A stretch of DNA of 64,000 nt from Streptomyces sp. MA5143a. Lineage in GTDB: Bacteria; Actinomycetota; Actinomycetes; Streptomycetales; Streptomycetaceae. The DNA lies in contig NZ_OLMK01000042.1 in assembly GCF_900290235.1 (NCBI RefSeq), positions 62,001-126,000 of the forward strand. Reading direction: 5' to 3'. Shown here one piece after another: positions 8,496-15,799 of the stretch. The translations under genes were made by a program, and so were the position numbers. How positions within the stretch are numbered: the stretch's first letter is position 1; each line of letters starts with the position of its first letter. The notes under the pieces were generated by a model. That model was not told the origin of the DNA, ran no database searches, and saw only the letters and a list, made by a program, of their open reading frames with translations.

Positions 8496-9173
8496 GTGGC
8501 GCGGCAGGAACGAGCGATCCGGACGCGGGAGAAGATTGTCGTCGCGGCCGCCGCGGTGTTCGACGAAGTCGGATACGAAGCGGCGACCATCTCCCAGATC
8601 CTCAAGAAGGCGGAAGTCACGAAGGGTGCGCTGTACTTCCACTTCGCCTCGAAGGAGGAACTCGCGCAGGAGGTCCTGGCCAAGCAGGTCAGCGCCGTGC
8701 CCGCCGTCCAGGAGCAGGACCTGACGCTCCAGTCGGCGATCGACGAGGCCCTGCTGCTGGCGTATCTCCTCAGCACCGGTGACCCGCTGGTGCGCGGCAG
8801 CGTCCGGCTCACGGTGGAGCAGGGGGCGCTGGACGGTCTCGACCGCCAGGTGCCCATGCAGGGCTGGGTGGAGCGCTCGGAGGGGGTGTTCGCCCGGGCG
8901 AAGGCGGATGGTGAACTGCTGCCCGACACGGATGTGGCCTCCATCGCCAGGGTGTTCGTGGGCTGCTTCACCGGAGTCCAGGTGCTGTCGCACATCCTGA
9001 CCCAGCACCAGGACATGGTGCAGCGGGTGTCCGACCTGTACCGGCACCTGATGGCCTCCATCGCGGTCCCCGGCGTGCTCGTACGCCTCGACTTCTCGCC
9101 CGCGAGGGCGGAACACGTGTGGAACACCGCGCGGGCACAGGCCCGGGCGGGAGAGGAAGTCGCGCTCGGCTGA
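8496..9173 (+). CDS. Gamma-butyrolactone/butenolide receptor homologue, TetR family (AvaR1/ArpA type)
   Basis: A 225-residue repressor. Its N-terminus MARQERAIRTREKIV and its HTH (TISQILKKAEVTKGALYFHF, then ASKEELAQEV) are the signature of the ArpA/ScbR/AvaR receptor family. The C-terminal ligand domain ends around residue 225, the normal length. The GTG at 8496 was chosen because it gives the family's usual MARQ start and has GGAGG six bases upstream. It is divergent from the acyl-CoA oxidase and is followed by the P450, the order expected of the receptor that senses the locally made signal. The family binds ARE palindromes and releases them on binding the ligand. It probably represses itself and the oxidase, and perhaps other ARE-bearing genes in the window. 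Confidence 0.9.
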   Translation: MARQERAIRTREKIVVAAAAVFDEVGYEAATISQILKKAEVTKGALYFHFASKEELAQEVLAKQVSAVPAVQEQDLTLQSAIDEALLLAYLLSTGDPLVRGSVRLTVEQGALDGLDRQVPMQGWVERSEGVFARAKADGELLPDTDVASIARVFVGCFTGVQVLSHILTQHQDMVQRVSDLYRHLMASIAVPGVLVRLDFSPARAEHVWNTARAQARAGEEVALG

Positions 9174-9264
9174 GCGCGCACGATTCACGGCGTGCCACAG
9201 GCGCCGTTCAGCCGGACGCGGGAACTGCCCAGTGCGATACCGACCGAACGGAGAGCACCGTCTG

Positions 9265-10494
9265 ATGGAAACGATCGCCTGCCCTTACGCCCTGGACCCC
9301 GCGGCGCGAGACCTGGCCGGAGAGGCCGCCGCGCTGCGGGAACAGGGATCGGTCGCCCGGGTGAGCCTGCCGGGCGGAGTGCCGGCCTGGGCCGTCAACC
9401 GCCATCGGTACATCAAGCAGCTGCTCGCCGACCCACGGGTCTCGCGGGACCCCCGGCAGCACTGGCCCGCCTACCGCGACGGGCTGATCACCGAGGAGTG
9501 GCCCCTCTACCCGTGGGTGTCCGCGACGACCATGCTCTTCTCCTACGGAGCCGAGCACACCCGGCTGCGCAGACTGATCGCCGGCGCGTTCACCACCCGG
9601 CGGACCGAGCTGCTCAGACCGTGGGTGCAAGGGATCTCCGCAGGGCTCACCGACGACCTGGCCGCCCTGCCCGCGGGCCGGGAGACCGATCTGCTGACCT
9701 CGTACGCCGCCCTGCTGCCCATGGGGGTGATCTGCGAACTCTTCGGTGTACCCGACGAGTCCCGGCGCCCCCTGGCCCTCGCCATCAGCACTTCGGTCAA
9801 CGCCTCGGCCACCCCGCAGGAGATCGACGCCGCCCGGATACGCATCGGCGAGATGCTGGCCGAACTCGTCACCGCCAAGCGGGCCCGGCCCGCGGACGAC
9901 CTCACCTCCGCGCTGATCGCCGCACGGGACGAAGACGACCAGCTCAGCGAGAAGGAACTGGTCGACAGCCTCTACCTCATGATCGCCGCCGGCCTGGAGA
10001 CCACGACCGGTGTGATCTGCAACGCCGCCGCCGCGCTGCTCGACCACCCCGAGCAGCTCGCCCACATCCGCTCCGGTCGCGCGAGCTGGAGCGACGCCGT
10101 CGACGAGACCGTCCGCGTGCACAACCCCGCCGCGTACATCCCGCTGCGGTTCGCCGTCGACGACATCACGCTCGACGACGGCGTCACCATCGAGCGGGGC
10201 GACGCGATCATCGTCAACTTCGCCGCGCCCGGTCTCGATCCCGAGCGCTACGGGGACGACGCCGCGGCCTTCGACCTCCTGCGCGCCGACCGCGACTCCC
10301 TCGCCTTCGGCCACGGCGTCCACCGCTGCCTCGGCATGCCCCTCGGGCGGATGGAGGCGGCCATCGCCCTGGAGGCACTCTTCGGCAGGTTCCCCGAGAT
10401 GCGGCTCGCCCGCCCCGTGGCGGACCTCCACCCCATGCCGACCTTCCTCTTCAACGGGTACGCCTCCCTGCCGGTGGTACTCCGCCCCGAGTGA
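9265..10494 (+). CDS. Cytochrome P450, probably autoregulator-biosynthetic (Cyp17-like)
   Basis: 409 residues when begun at the ATG at 9265, preceded by GGAGAG; the frame runs further upstream but without a ribosome site. The heme loop FGHGVHRCLG near the C-terminus carries the cysteine ligand. The I-helix reads IAAGLETTTG and the ExxR motif is in DEACEETVRVHN-like sequence (ETVR). These are features of actinobacterial class I P450s, which depend on ferredoxin partners not seen here. In the avenolide locus a P450 hydroxylates the acyl chain made by Aco; its position between the two receptor genes supports the same job. It could instead be a peptide tailoring enzyme, but its distance from the NRPS genes argues against this. 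Confidence 0.85.
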   Translation: METIACPYALDPAARDLAGEAAALREQGSVARVSLPGGVPAWAVNRHRYIKQLLADPRVSRDPRQHWPAYRDGLITEEWPLYPWVSATTMLFSYGAEHTRLRRLIAGAFTTRRTELLRPWVQGISAGLTDDLAALPAGRETDLLTSYAALLPMGVICELFGVPDESRRPLALAISTSVNASATPQEIDAARIRIGEMLAELVTAKRARPADDLTSALIAARDEDDQLSEKELVDSLYLMIAAGLETTTGVICNAAAALLDHPEQLAHIRSGRASWSDAVDETVRVHNPAAYIPLRFAVDDITLDDGVTIERGDAIIVNFAAPGLDPERYGDDAAAFDLLRADRDSLAFGHGVHRCLGMPLGRMEAAIALEALFGRFPEMRLARPVADLHPMPTFLFNGYASLPVVLRPE

Positions 10495-10536
10495 AACGGC
10501 GGCCCCGAGAGGGGCGTTGACACGGACGAAAGTGAT

Positions 10537-10568
10537 GCGCCCCGCGGCCGACTCCGGCCGCGGGGCGC
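10537..10568 (+). terminator. Strong hairpin after the first P450 gene
   Basis: Arms GCGCCCCGCGGCCG (10537-10550) and CGGCCGCGGGGCGC (10555-10568) pair perfectly over 14 bp with a 4-nt loop, ACTC. It lies 43 bp after the stop. No U-tract. Confidence 0.75.
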
Positions 10569-10986
10569 TGTCGTGCGCGGCGGCGGACGTGGGGGCGTGG
10601 CGGCGGCGATGGCGATGGAGGTGGCGTTCGTGGTCGTGGTCGCGGTCGAAGGGGTCGGAGGGGTCGGAGGTTGAGGTTGTGGTCGTGGGAGAGACGTGAG
10701 GGTGGCTGGATCGTCGTTCCAGCGGGGGACGGTCGGATCTGGTGCGCTGACGTGTGGCTTCTCGGCGTTTCCTGCGGAGGGGTGACGAATCCGGAGCGCC
10801 CGGCCGGGGGTTCCGTATACATACCGTTATGGCTGGTGCACCTACAGTCGACTTGGTTCAGAGGGCATCTAGAAACCGCTACGGCGGTTTGATAATCTCT
10901 TTACGCACGGGAATGGGCGGCAGGCCCAGCGGGGGCATCCCGGGCACAGGTCCGCACTGGTCCCCTGCGTAGTAACGGAGCGCCCC
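10569..10986. other. Intergenic region before the second receptor gene
   Basis: About 420 bp without a credible gene. It holds a short GGCGAT/GGTGGCG-rich low-complexity stretch (10590-10680), an ARE half-site TATACATACCG at 10816-10826 and the full ARE at 10873-10890 near the gene start. Confidence 0.5.
10873..10890. promoter_or_regulatory. ARE-like palindrome upstream of the second receptor gene
   Basis: AAACCGC (10873-10879) and GCGGTTT (10884-10890) form a perfect inverted repeat around TACG. The same arms recur at 58222-58239 and 58388-58405. It lies about 97 bp before the ATG of the AvaR2-like gene. Confidence 0.65.
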
Positions 10987-11619
10987 ATGGCCAAACAGGA
11001 GCGCGCGGTGCGCACGCGTAACGCGCTCATCGAGTCCGCCGCCGAGCTGTTCGACCGGGAAGGCTTCGAAACGGCGTCCCTGTCCATGATCAGCGCCAGG
11101 GCGGGAGTCAGCAGCGGGGCGCTGCACTTCCACTTCGCCAGCAAGGCGGACCTCGCCGACGCGGTCGGTCAGGCGGCGGCCCTGCGACTGGACCGGATCA
11201 CCGCCCAGGACGCCGGCGACACGTTGCAGTCCCTCATCGACGCCACCCATGCCCTCGTGCGGGCGCTCGGCCAGGACGCCGTGCTGCGCGCCGGGTTCGA
11301 CCTCGGCGACGGGGTCGGCCGGGTGAGTTCCGGCGCCGGGTTGCGCCGGGCCTGGCAGGAGTGGGTGGAGGAGGTGCTGGCCAAGGCGGACATGGAGGGG
11401 GCCCTCGCGCACGGGGTCTCCGCGGAGGACGCGGCCGCCGTGGTCGTCGCCGCGACCGCCGGCCTCGAATCCCTCGGCCGGCACGATCCGCAGTGGCTCA
11501 CCGCGGATTCGTTGTCACGCTTCTGGCGGTTGCTGCTGCCCCGGGTGGCGTGCACGTCCACGCTGCGGCCGTCGGGGAGCGGGGGGATGTGGCGGGGCGA
11601 GGGGCCGGGTGTCCATTAG
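10987..11619 (+). CDS. Second butyrolactone receptor homologue, TetR family (AvaR2-like)
   Basis: 210 residues starting MAKQERAVRTRNALIE. The HTH reads LSMISARAGVSSGALHFHF, then ASKADLADAV, again the ArpA/AvaR family signature. It ends in WRLLLPRVA plus a low-complexity tail. Its place after the oxidase, first receptor and P450 matches AvaR2 of the avenolide locus. Homologues in this second position are often pseudo-receptors that bind AREs but respond to antibiotics or nothing; sequence alone cannot decide. An ARE-like palindrome precedes it. Its closest relative in the window is the broken third copy at 11965-14097, which shares the AATxGLExLGRxDPxWL motif in the C-terminal half. Confidence 0.88.
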   Translation: MAKQERAVRTRNALIESAAELFDREGFETASLSMISARAGVSSGALHFHFASKADLADAVGQAAALRLDRITAQDAGDTLQSLIDATHALVRALGQDAVLRAGFDLGDGVGRVSSGAGLRRAWQEWVEEVLAKADMEGALAHGVSAEDAAAVVVAATAGLESLGRHDPQWLTADSLSRFWRLLLPRVACTSTLRPSGSGGMWRGEGPGVH

Positions 11620-11688
11620 GCGGGGCCGGGCGCCTAATAGCTCGGGGGCGCGTGTATGCGTCGGCGGGCGCGGGTGGTGGGGGTTGTT

Positions 11689-11917
11689 CGCGCAGTTCCC
11701 CGCGCCCCTGAAGGCATGGGCCTGGCGGCCCGACCTTCATCTCGAAAAGCAGCGGGCCAGGGCTGCGCCCCGTGCCTTTCGACGGCGCGATCCGCTGAAG
11801 GCCGAGCTTCAGGGCCGGGCCTTGGTGGCCGAGCCTCCAGGGCAAAGCCTTCGCGGGAGCCTTCATGGGGACGGCGGGCCGTAGGCCCGTCCCTCCAGGG
11901 GCGCGGGGAACAGCGCG
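11689..11917. repeat. Long imperfect inverted repeat of a dispersed intergenic family
   Basis: The left arm (11689-11712) is identical over 24 bp to the left arm of the element at 45397-45500. The right arm (11895-11917) is its near-complement (GGGGCGCGGGGAAC core). Between them are further small inverted repeats, so the RNA could fold as a multi-arm structure. The region 11620-11964 holds no gene I can support. Confidence 0.65.
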
Positions 11918-12386
11918 ACCAGCCCCCACTCACCCGCAGACGCCCGACAACAGTGACCCCCGAGTCACTGGGCGCCCTGCCCCGGCGACTGCCGGCTCAG
12001 CGCCCCCGGCCTCGCCAGGCGGGGCAGCGTGACGCGCCAGACGCGGGTGAGGGTCGTGGGGGAGAGCCACTCGGGATCGGTGCGGCCGAGGACCTCCAGA
12101 CCTGTCGTGGCCGCGACCACGGACGCCGTCGCGTCGGCGCGGGAGACGCTGCCGGCGAGCAGGTCCCCAGGTCCACATCCGTCCGGTACGCCCCGTCGCC
12201 GCGCAGCCGTGAGCCCGCCCGGGCCACCACGTCCTGGCGGAGCAGCTCGGCCAGGGCGTACGAGGCGTGGGTGAGGCGTTGCAGGGGGGCGAGATCGGGC
12301 CGCCGGGTCGCGGTGCGGGCCGCCCGCCGCAGGTTCTCAGCGGCCACCGCCTGAACCGTCGCGGCCACGGCCGCCTTGTTCTCGAA

Positions 12387-13971
12387 TTGACATCCTCCCC
12401 CTCTTAAAAGAGCGGGATTCCAACCCAGGTGGGTTGAGGTTCACGGGCGCTCGCACGGCCGGTGGCCGCTGTCACCCCTCCGGCACCGGCTGAGCGCCGG
12501 AGGCGGGGGATCCCACCCTGTCCTGCCGCGACGTTGTTCGCTGCGTTCTCATCGGCGTTGCAGGTGAACCCGCAGGACACACAGACGAAGTCGGCTTGGC
12601 TCTTGCGCGACTTCTTCTCGATCCATCCGCAGGCGGAGCACCGCAGAGACGTAAAGGGCGCGGGGACGTCCTCGACCCGGCCCGGAGCCTTGTCCTTCGT
12701 ACGCTGCCGCAGCAGCCCCCAGCCCTGCGCGAGGATCACCCGGTTCAGTCCGGCCTTCTGCCTGACCCTCCTGCCGGGCTGCTCGACCGTCCCCTTCGCG
12801 GAGCGGGTCATGTTCTTGATGTTCAGCTTCTCGAACCGCACCAGACCATAGGTGCGGGCAAGCATGGTGCTGGTCTTCTCGCACCAGTCCTTACGCCGGT
12901 CGGCTTCGCGCGCCTTGAGTCTGGCAACCTTGGCGTACTCGGCGGCCTCGACCTCACTGCCTTTGGGGGCGCGAGCAGCCCTGCGCTGGTGCTTGCGGAT
13001 CTGCGCCCGTTCCCTGACCGTGAGCTGTGGGCAGTTCAGCTTCCGCCCGTCGGAGAGGGCCGCGGTGATCTTCACACCACGGTCGATACCGATGACCCCA
13101 CCCGCGCCGGGCACGTCGACCGGCTCGGGAAGGACGGCGAACGCGATATGCCATTGCCCGTTGAGGAAGGTGACACGGAACGTCTTCGCGGCGGGCAGGC
13201 GGGCGCCTTTGCCCTCGCGGGACAGGCGCAAGCGGACCCACCCACAGCCGGGCACCTTCACCTGCGCCCACCGCCGGTTCAGCTTCTGCACCACGACCAA
13301 GCGGCCCATCACCTGCTTGCCCTTGGCGTTCAGCTTCGGCGCCCCGTCCGCCTCGAACTCCGCGACCCGGTCGGTGCCGATGACGCGGAAGCCCTCGTGC
13401 ACGTACTTCCTGCGCCACGTCGGCTCACCGAACCCGGAGGCGAACCTGGCGTTCTTGGCCTTGGCGAAGTCCTTCAGGGCCTGCTGCTGCACATCGGCGT
13501 TACCAGCGCGCAGCCATTCGTTCTCCCGCCGGGCCTCGGTGAGCTGGCGGCACTGCTCGGCGAAACCGGGCGCCGTCTTGCGCCCCTTGGACCAGTGCGC
13601 GTGCTGCTCGACGGCGAGGTTCCACACGTACCGCGCGTGCGCGCAGTGGTCGAGCATGATGCTCGCCTGCTCACTCGTCGGGTACATCCGGAAGCGTGAC
13701 ATGCCGCGAACCTAGCCCGCACGTTCCCCGACCGGGCAGGCCATCGATCAACATCACCTGTGTGAGTTACCGCTCCCGGCCGCCGCCCCGGCCGGCCGCC
13801 AGCCACTGGTCCCTCAACTCCCGTCACCACCGCCTGTTCGTGGTCGCCCATAAGGTCATGGGCGGCGACGCCGAATCACCCTGACGGCGATTCGACTTCC
13901 CCTGCCCCACTACGCGGGAGCGGGGCATTCACCCCGGCTCTGAAGGACCGGGCACCCTGCCCGGAAACAAG
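12387..13971 (-). mobile_element. IS200/IS605-superfamily element carrying only tnpB (IS1341 type)
   Basis: The ends were placed by reconstructing the receptor coding sequence. Flanking text CACTTCCAC (complement of 13972-13980) continues directly into TTCGAGAAC (complement of 12378-12386), with no target duplication, as expected for this superfamily. The left end (near 13971, upstream of tnpB) contains small hairpins such as GGGCA/TGCCC and GGGG-TGAAT-GCCCC. The right end carries CTCTTTTAAGAG followed by GGAGGATGTCAA. No Y1 transposase tnpA is present, so mobility would need one in trans. Boundary uncertainty is 1-2 bp. Confidence 0.8.
12404..13702 (-). CDS. tnpB: TnpB, RNA-guided RuvC-like endonuclease of an IS605-type element
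   Basis: 432 residues, a usual TnpB length. The RuvC triad appears intact: Asp in GVIGIDRGVKI (about residue 200), Glu in LVRFEKLNIKNM, and Asp in NADENAANN near the C-terminus. The four-cysteine zinc knuckle is present as CSACG...CVSCG. TnpB uses a guide RNA made from the right end of the element to cleave empty donor sites. The guide portion of such an RNA would read into the adjacent receptor remnant (TTCGAGAACAAGG). The last codons (WVGIPLF) run into the end hairpin, so coding and RNA-end functions overlap. Intact residues suggest a recently active or maintained nuclease. Codon use is slightly less GC3-extreme than that of the neighbouring genes. Confidence 0.92.
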   Translation of the reverse strand: MSRFRMYPTSEQASIMLDHCAHARYVWNLAVEQHAHWSKGRKTAPGFAEQCRQLTEARRENEWLRAGNADVQQQALKDFAKAKNARFASGFGEPTWRRKYVHEGFRVIGTDRVAEFEADGAPKLNAKGKQVMGRLVVVQKLNRRWAQVKVPGCGWVRLRLSREGKGARLPAAKTFRVTFLNGQWHIAFAVLPEPVDVPGAGGVIGIDRGVKITAALSDGRKLNCPQLTVRERAQIRKHQRRAARAPKGSEVEAAEYAKVARLKAREADRRKDWCEKTSTMLARTYGLVRFEKLNIKNMTRSAKGTVEQPGRRVRQKAGLNRVILAQGWGLLRQRTKDKAPGRVEDVPAPFTSLRCSACGWIEKKSRKSQADFVCVSCGFTCNADENAANNVAAGQGGIPRLRRSAGAGGVTAATGRASAREPQPTWVGIPLF

Positions 13972-14200
13972 GTGGAAGTGCAGTGCTCCGGGGCTCACTC
14001 CGGCGCCGGCGCTGATCTCGGCCAGCTTCGCCCGGACGTACCCGTGCCGCTCGAAGACCTCCGCGGCCGAGCGCACGAGGGCGTGTCGGGTCTCGTTTTA
14101 TCGGTGGGATTCCGGCAAGTGGGGCGCCGCGGCGCGGGCAGGCTTGGCGGAAGCGTGCATTCAGCTACCGCGGGGGAGGGGTGCCGCGTCGGGGCATTGC

Positions 14201-14222
14201 AAACCAGCAACCCGGTATGTTT
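14201..14222. promoter_or_regulatory. ARE-like site between the dead receptor and the StrR-like gene
   Basis: AAACCAGCAAC and CCGGTATGTTT form the two halves. The right half matches the perfect palindrome arms at 45661-45688, and the left half matches the site at 54032-54053. It could have served the dead receptor (minus strand), the StrR-like gene (plus strand) or both. Confidence 0.65.
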
Positions 14223-14293
14223 CTATCGAGGGGAAGCGACGGGCTCGGGGTGATCCCCCGGGGAAATCGCCCGTTTCCGCGCTGAAACAGACT

Positions 14294-14340
14294 CCCGCAG
14301 CCGTGCCTACATCCCCCGAGGCGCGGCTGCGGGCCGTTTT
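14294..14340 (+). terminator. Terminator or attenuator hairpin in the StrR-like leader
   Basis: CCCGCAGCCG (14294-14303) pairs with CGGCTGCGGG (14324-14333), and an inner GCCT/AGGC extension tightens the stem. It is followed by CCGTTTTCATT. It lies downstream of one ARE and upstream of the other, so it could end a transcript begun at the first. Confidence 0.6.
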
Positions 14341-14414
14341 CATTCCTGTTTGTCTGATTCTGTTCCGGGCGAACGGTGTGGGTGGTCGTGAGGAAACCGG
14401 CCACGATGGGGGTA

Positions 14415-14441
14415 AAAAAATCCGCGCCCCTGGTATGTTTC
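14415..14441. promoter_or_regulatory. Second ARE-like site, 70-100 bp before the StrR-like start
   Basis: The right half TGGTATGTTTC nearly repeats the CGGTATGTTTC half found at 14212 and 45678; the left half (AAAAATCCGCG) is weak. Its position is suitable for direct control of the StrR-like promoter. Confidence 0.4.
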
Positions 14442-14513
14442 TTGGGACGGTTGAGAGGGCCACGGGGGAAAGCAGAGCTGTGGCCCGCCCGTACGGGGAG
14501 GAGCGAACACGTC

Positions 14514-15626
14514 ATGAACGTCTCAGGCGCTCACGTCGAAACCACTGACCGCCGGGAAGGGCCCAGGCCGGGCCTGCGTCTGGCCGTCGCGGCGGGCGCC
14601 GGGGTGCCACAGCCCGCCGCCACCCCCGCCGGCGACCGCGGGGGACCGGCCGGCGACCGCGGGGGCCGGGCGCGGCGGACGGGCGTCGTGGACGTCGACG
14701 CGCTCCGCGCGTCCGACTCCCCCCGGCTCGGCGGCGAGAACCGCGACCATGTGCGGGCCCTCGCCGAACAGCAGGAACCGCTGCCGCCGATCCTGGTCCA
14801 CCATCCGACGATGCGGGTCATCGACGGGATGCACCGGCTCGCCGCGGCCCGGCTGCGCGGTGCCACGACCATCGAGGTCGAGTACTTCGACGGCGACGAG
14901 GACGAGGTCTTCGCCCTGTCCGTCGAGCTGAACATCGCGCACGGCCTGCCCCTGTCCCAGGCCGACCGCGCGGCGGCCGCCGAGCGCATCCTCACCACCC
15001 ACCCGTACTGGTCCGACCGCCGTATCGCCTCCAACGCGGGACTCGCGCCGAGCACGGTCGCGGCGATCCGGCGCCGTTCAACGAGCCGAACCGACCAGTT
15101 GAACGCGCCCCGCGTCGGACGGGACGGCCGGGTGCGGCCGCTTCAGGCGACCGAGGGGCGGCTGCGGGCCAGCCAGGTCATCGCCGCGAACCCCACGGCG
15201 TCGCTCCGCGAGATCGCCGAGCGGGCCGGGATCGCCACCGCCACGGCGAAGGACGTACGGGACCGGATCCGCCGCGGGCAGGACCCGGTGCCGCAGGCGC
15301 CGCCCGCCAGGCGGGTCGCCGCGCGGGACGAGCCGGGGCGCGGGGCCGGGCCGGCCGCCGGCGGCGGTCGTGGAACGGCGCATCTGTCGGCGGCGGCGAT
15401 CGGGCTGATCCTGCCGAACATCCGCAAGGACCCGTCGCTGCGGACCGAGGCGGGGCGGATGCTGCTCCAGATGCTCAGCGTCCACTCGATCGGCGACGAG
15501 GCGAAGTGGCAGCGGCTGGCGCGGAGTGTGCCGGGGCATCGGGCGCCGGTGCTGGCGCAGGCGGCGCGGCGGTGTGCGGACCACTGGCTGCGGCTGGCCA
15601 ATGAGTTGGAAATGCGGCGGGGTTGA
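14514..15626 (+). CDS. StrR/NovG-type pathway-specific activator (ParB-like)
   Basis: 370 residues from the ATG at 14514, which follows GGGAGGAG; the frame is open further upstream but without a ribosome site. After a low-complexity N-terminus comes a ParB N-terminal-like domain (VVDVDALRASDSPRLGGENR, PPILVHHPTMRVIDGMHRL, ANxELNIAHGLPLSxADR), then a HTH (DRRIASNAGLAPSTVAAIRR), the family phrase RVGRDGRVRPL, and a second HTH-like unit (SLREIAERAGIATATAKDV). This is the StrR/NovG/Bbr activator layout; members switch on aminoglycoside, coumarin and glycopeptide clusters. It lies just before the NRPS genes and has ARE-like sites upstream, so I infer it relays the butenolide signal to the cluster. 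No TTA codon was noticed in the gene. Confidence 0.9.
   Translation: MNVSGAHVETTDRREGPRPGLRLAVAAGAGVPQPAATPAGDRGGPAGDRGGRARRTGVVDVDALRASDSPRLGGENRDHVRALAEQQEPLPPILVHHPTMRVIDGMHRLAAARLRGATTIEVEYFDGDEDEVFALSVELNIAHGLPLSQADRAAAAERILTTHPYWSDRRIASNAGLAPSTVAAIRRRSTSRTDQLNAPRVGRDGRVRPLQATEGRLRASQVIAANPTASLREIAERAGIATATAKDVRDRIRRGQDPVPQAPPARRVAARDEPGRGAGPAAGGGRGTAHLSAAAIGLILPNIRKDPSLRTEAGRMLLQMLSVHSIGDEAKWQRLARSVPGHRAPVLAQAARRCADHWLRLANELEMRRG
15076..15104. promoter_or_regulatory. StrR/NovG-type binding site inside the StrR-like gene
   Basis: GTTCAAC (15076-15082) and GTTGAAC (15098-15104) are perfect inverted arms spaced exactly as in the NovG consensus GTTCRACTG-N11-CRGTYGAAC. Only the inner TG of the left half differs. 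The bases also encode the conserved QLN of the family, so conservation alone may explain it. Confidence 0.45.
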
Positions 15627-15784
15627 GATTTTCGCGCCCGGCCGCCGCGGGGGTTCTTTCGCGGCGCGGGTGCGGGTTGTTCGTGGCTGGTCGCGCCCAC
15701 GCGGCGGAGCCGCATGGTGTCAGCGCCCCGTGCCCCTTTGGGCGCGGCTTCCGTGGCGCGCGGTTTCTGGACCCGGAATTTCTT
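15627..15784. repeat. Variant of the dispersed intergenic repeat
   Basis: The stretch with GGTTGTTCGTGGCTGGTCGC, then GCGGCGGAGCCGCAT and a CCCCGTGCCCCTTTGGGCGCG tail has the make-up of the repeats at 11.7 and 45.4 kb and contains the small hairpin GCGGC-GGA-GCCGC. It fills the gap between the StrR-like gene and the thioesterase. Confidence 0.4.
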
Positions 15785-15799
15785 ATGGAGGACATCCTC

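Larger units (their letters stand above)
11965..14097 (-). pseudogene. Third butyrolactone receptor homologue, inactivated by an IS insertion and other lesions
   Basis: The two halves lie on either side of the IS at 12387-13971. The N-terminal half (13972-14097) reads ETRHALVRSAAEVFERHG, then AKLAEISAGAGVSPGALHFH, the HTH of an ArpA/AvaR protein. The C-terminal half (11965-12386) resumes with FENKAAVAATVQAVAAENL and ends ATTGLEVLGRTDPEWL, then TLPRLARP. Joined without the IS, the text runs HFH-FENKAAV, as in intact receptors. Two further lesions exist. Upstream of ETRHAL an in-frame TAA replaces the expected MARQxRA start. Near 12172 the frame shifts, and about 25-30 family residues between TDVDLG and DLLAGSV are missing. 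So the gene was dead or dying even without the IS. Confidence 0.85.
14098..14513. other. Intergenic leader of the StrR-like gene
   Basis: About 415 bp between the dead receptor's N-terminal remnant and the StrR-like start. It contains two ARE-like sites (14201-14222, 14415-14441) and a hairpin with T-rich tail between them. I see no credible gene here. Confidence 0.55.

Noticed and set aside
10816..10842. Additional ARE before the second receptor (TATACATACCG)
   Set aside because: Only one half is convincing; the right half does not pair. Kept only as a half-site in the region note.
13696..13884. Short plus-strand frame upstream of tnpB with HHRLFVVAHKV, vaguely like a Y1 transposase start
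   Set aside because: Too short, no catalytic Tyr or HUH context and no family continuation; the element is better read as tnpB-only.
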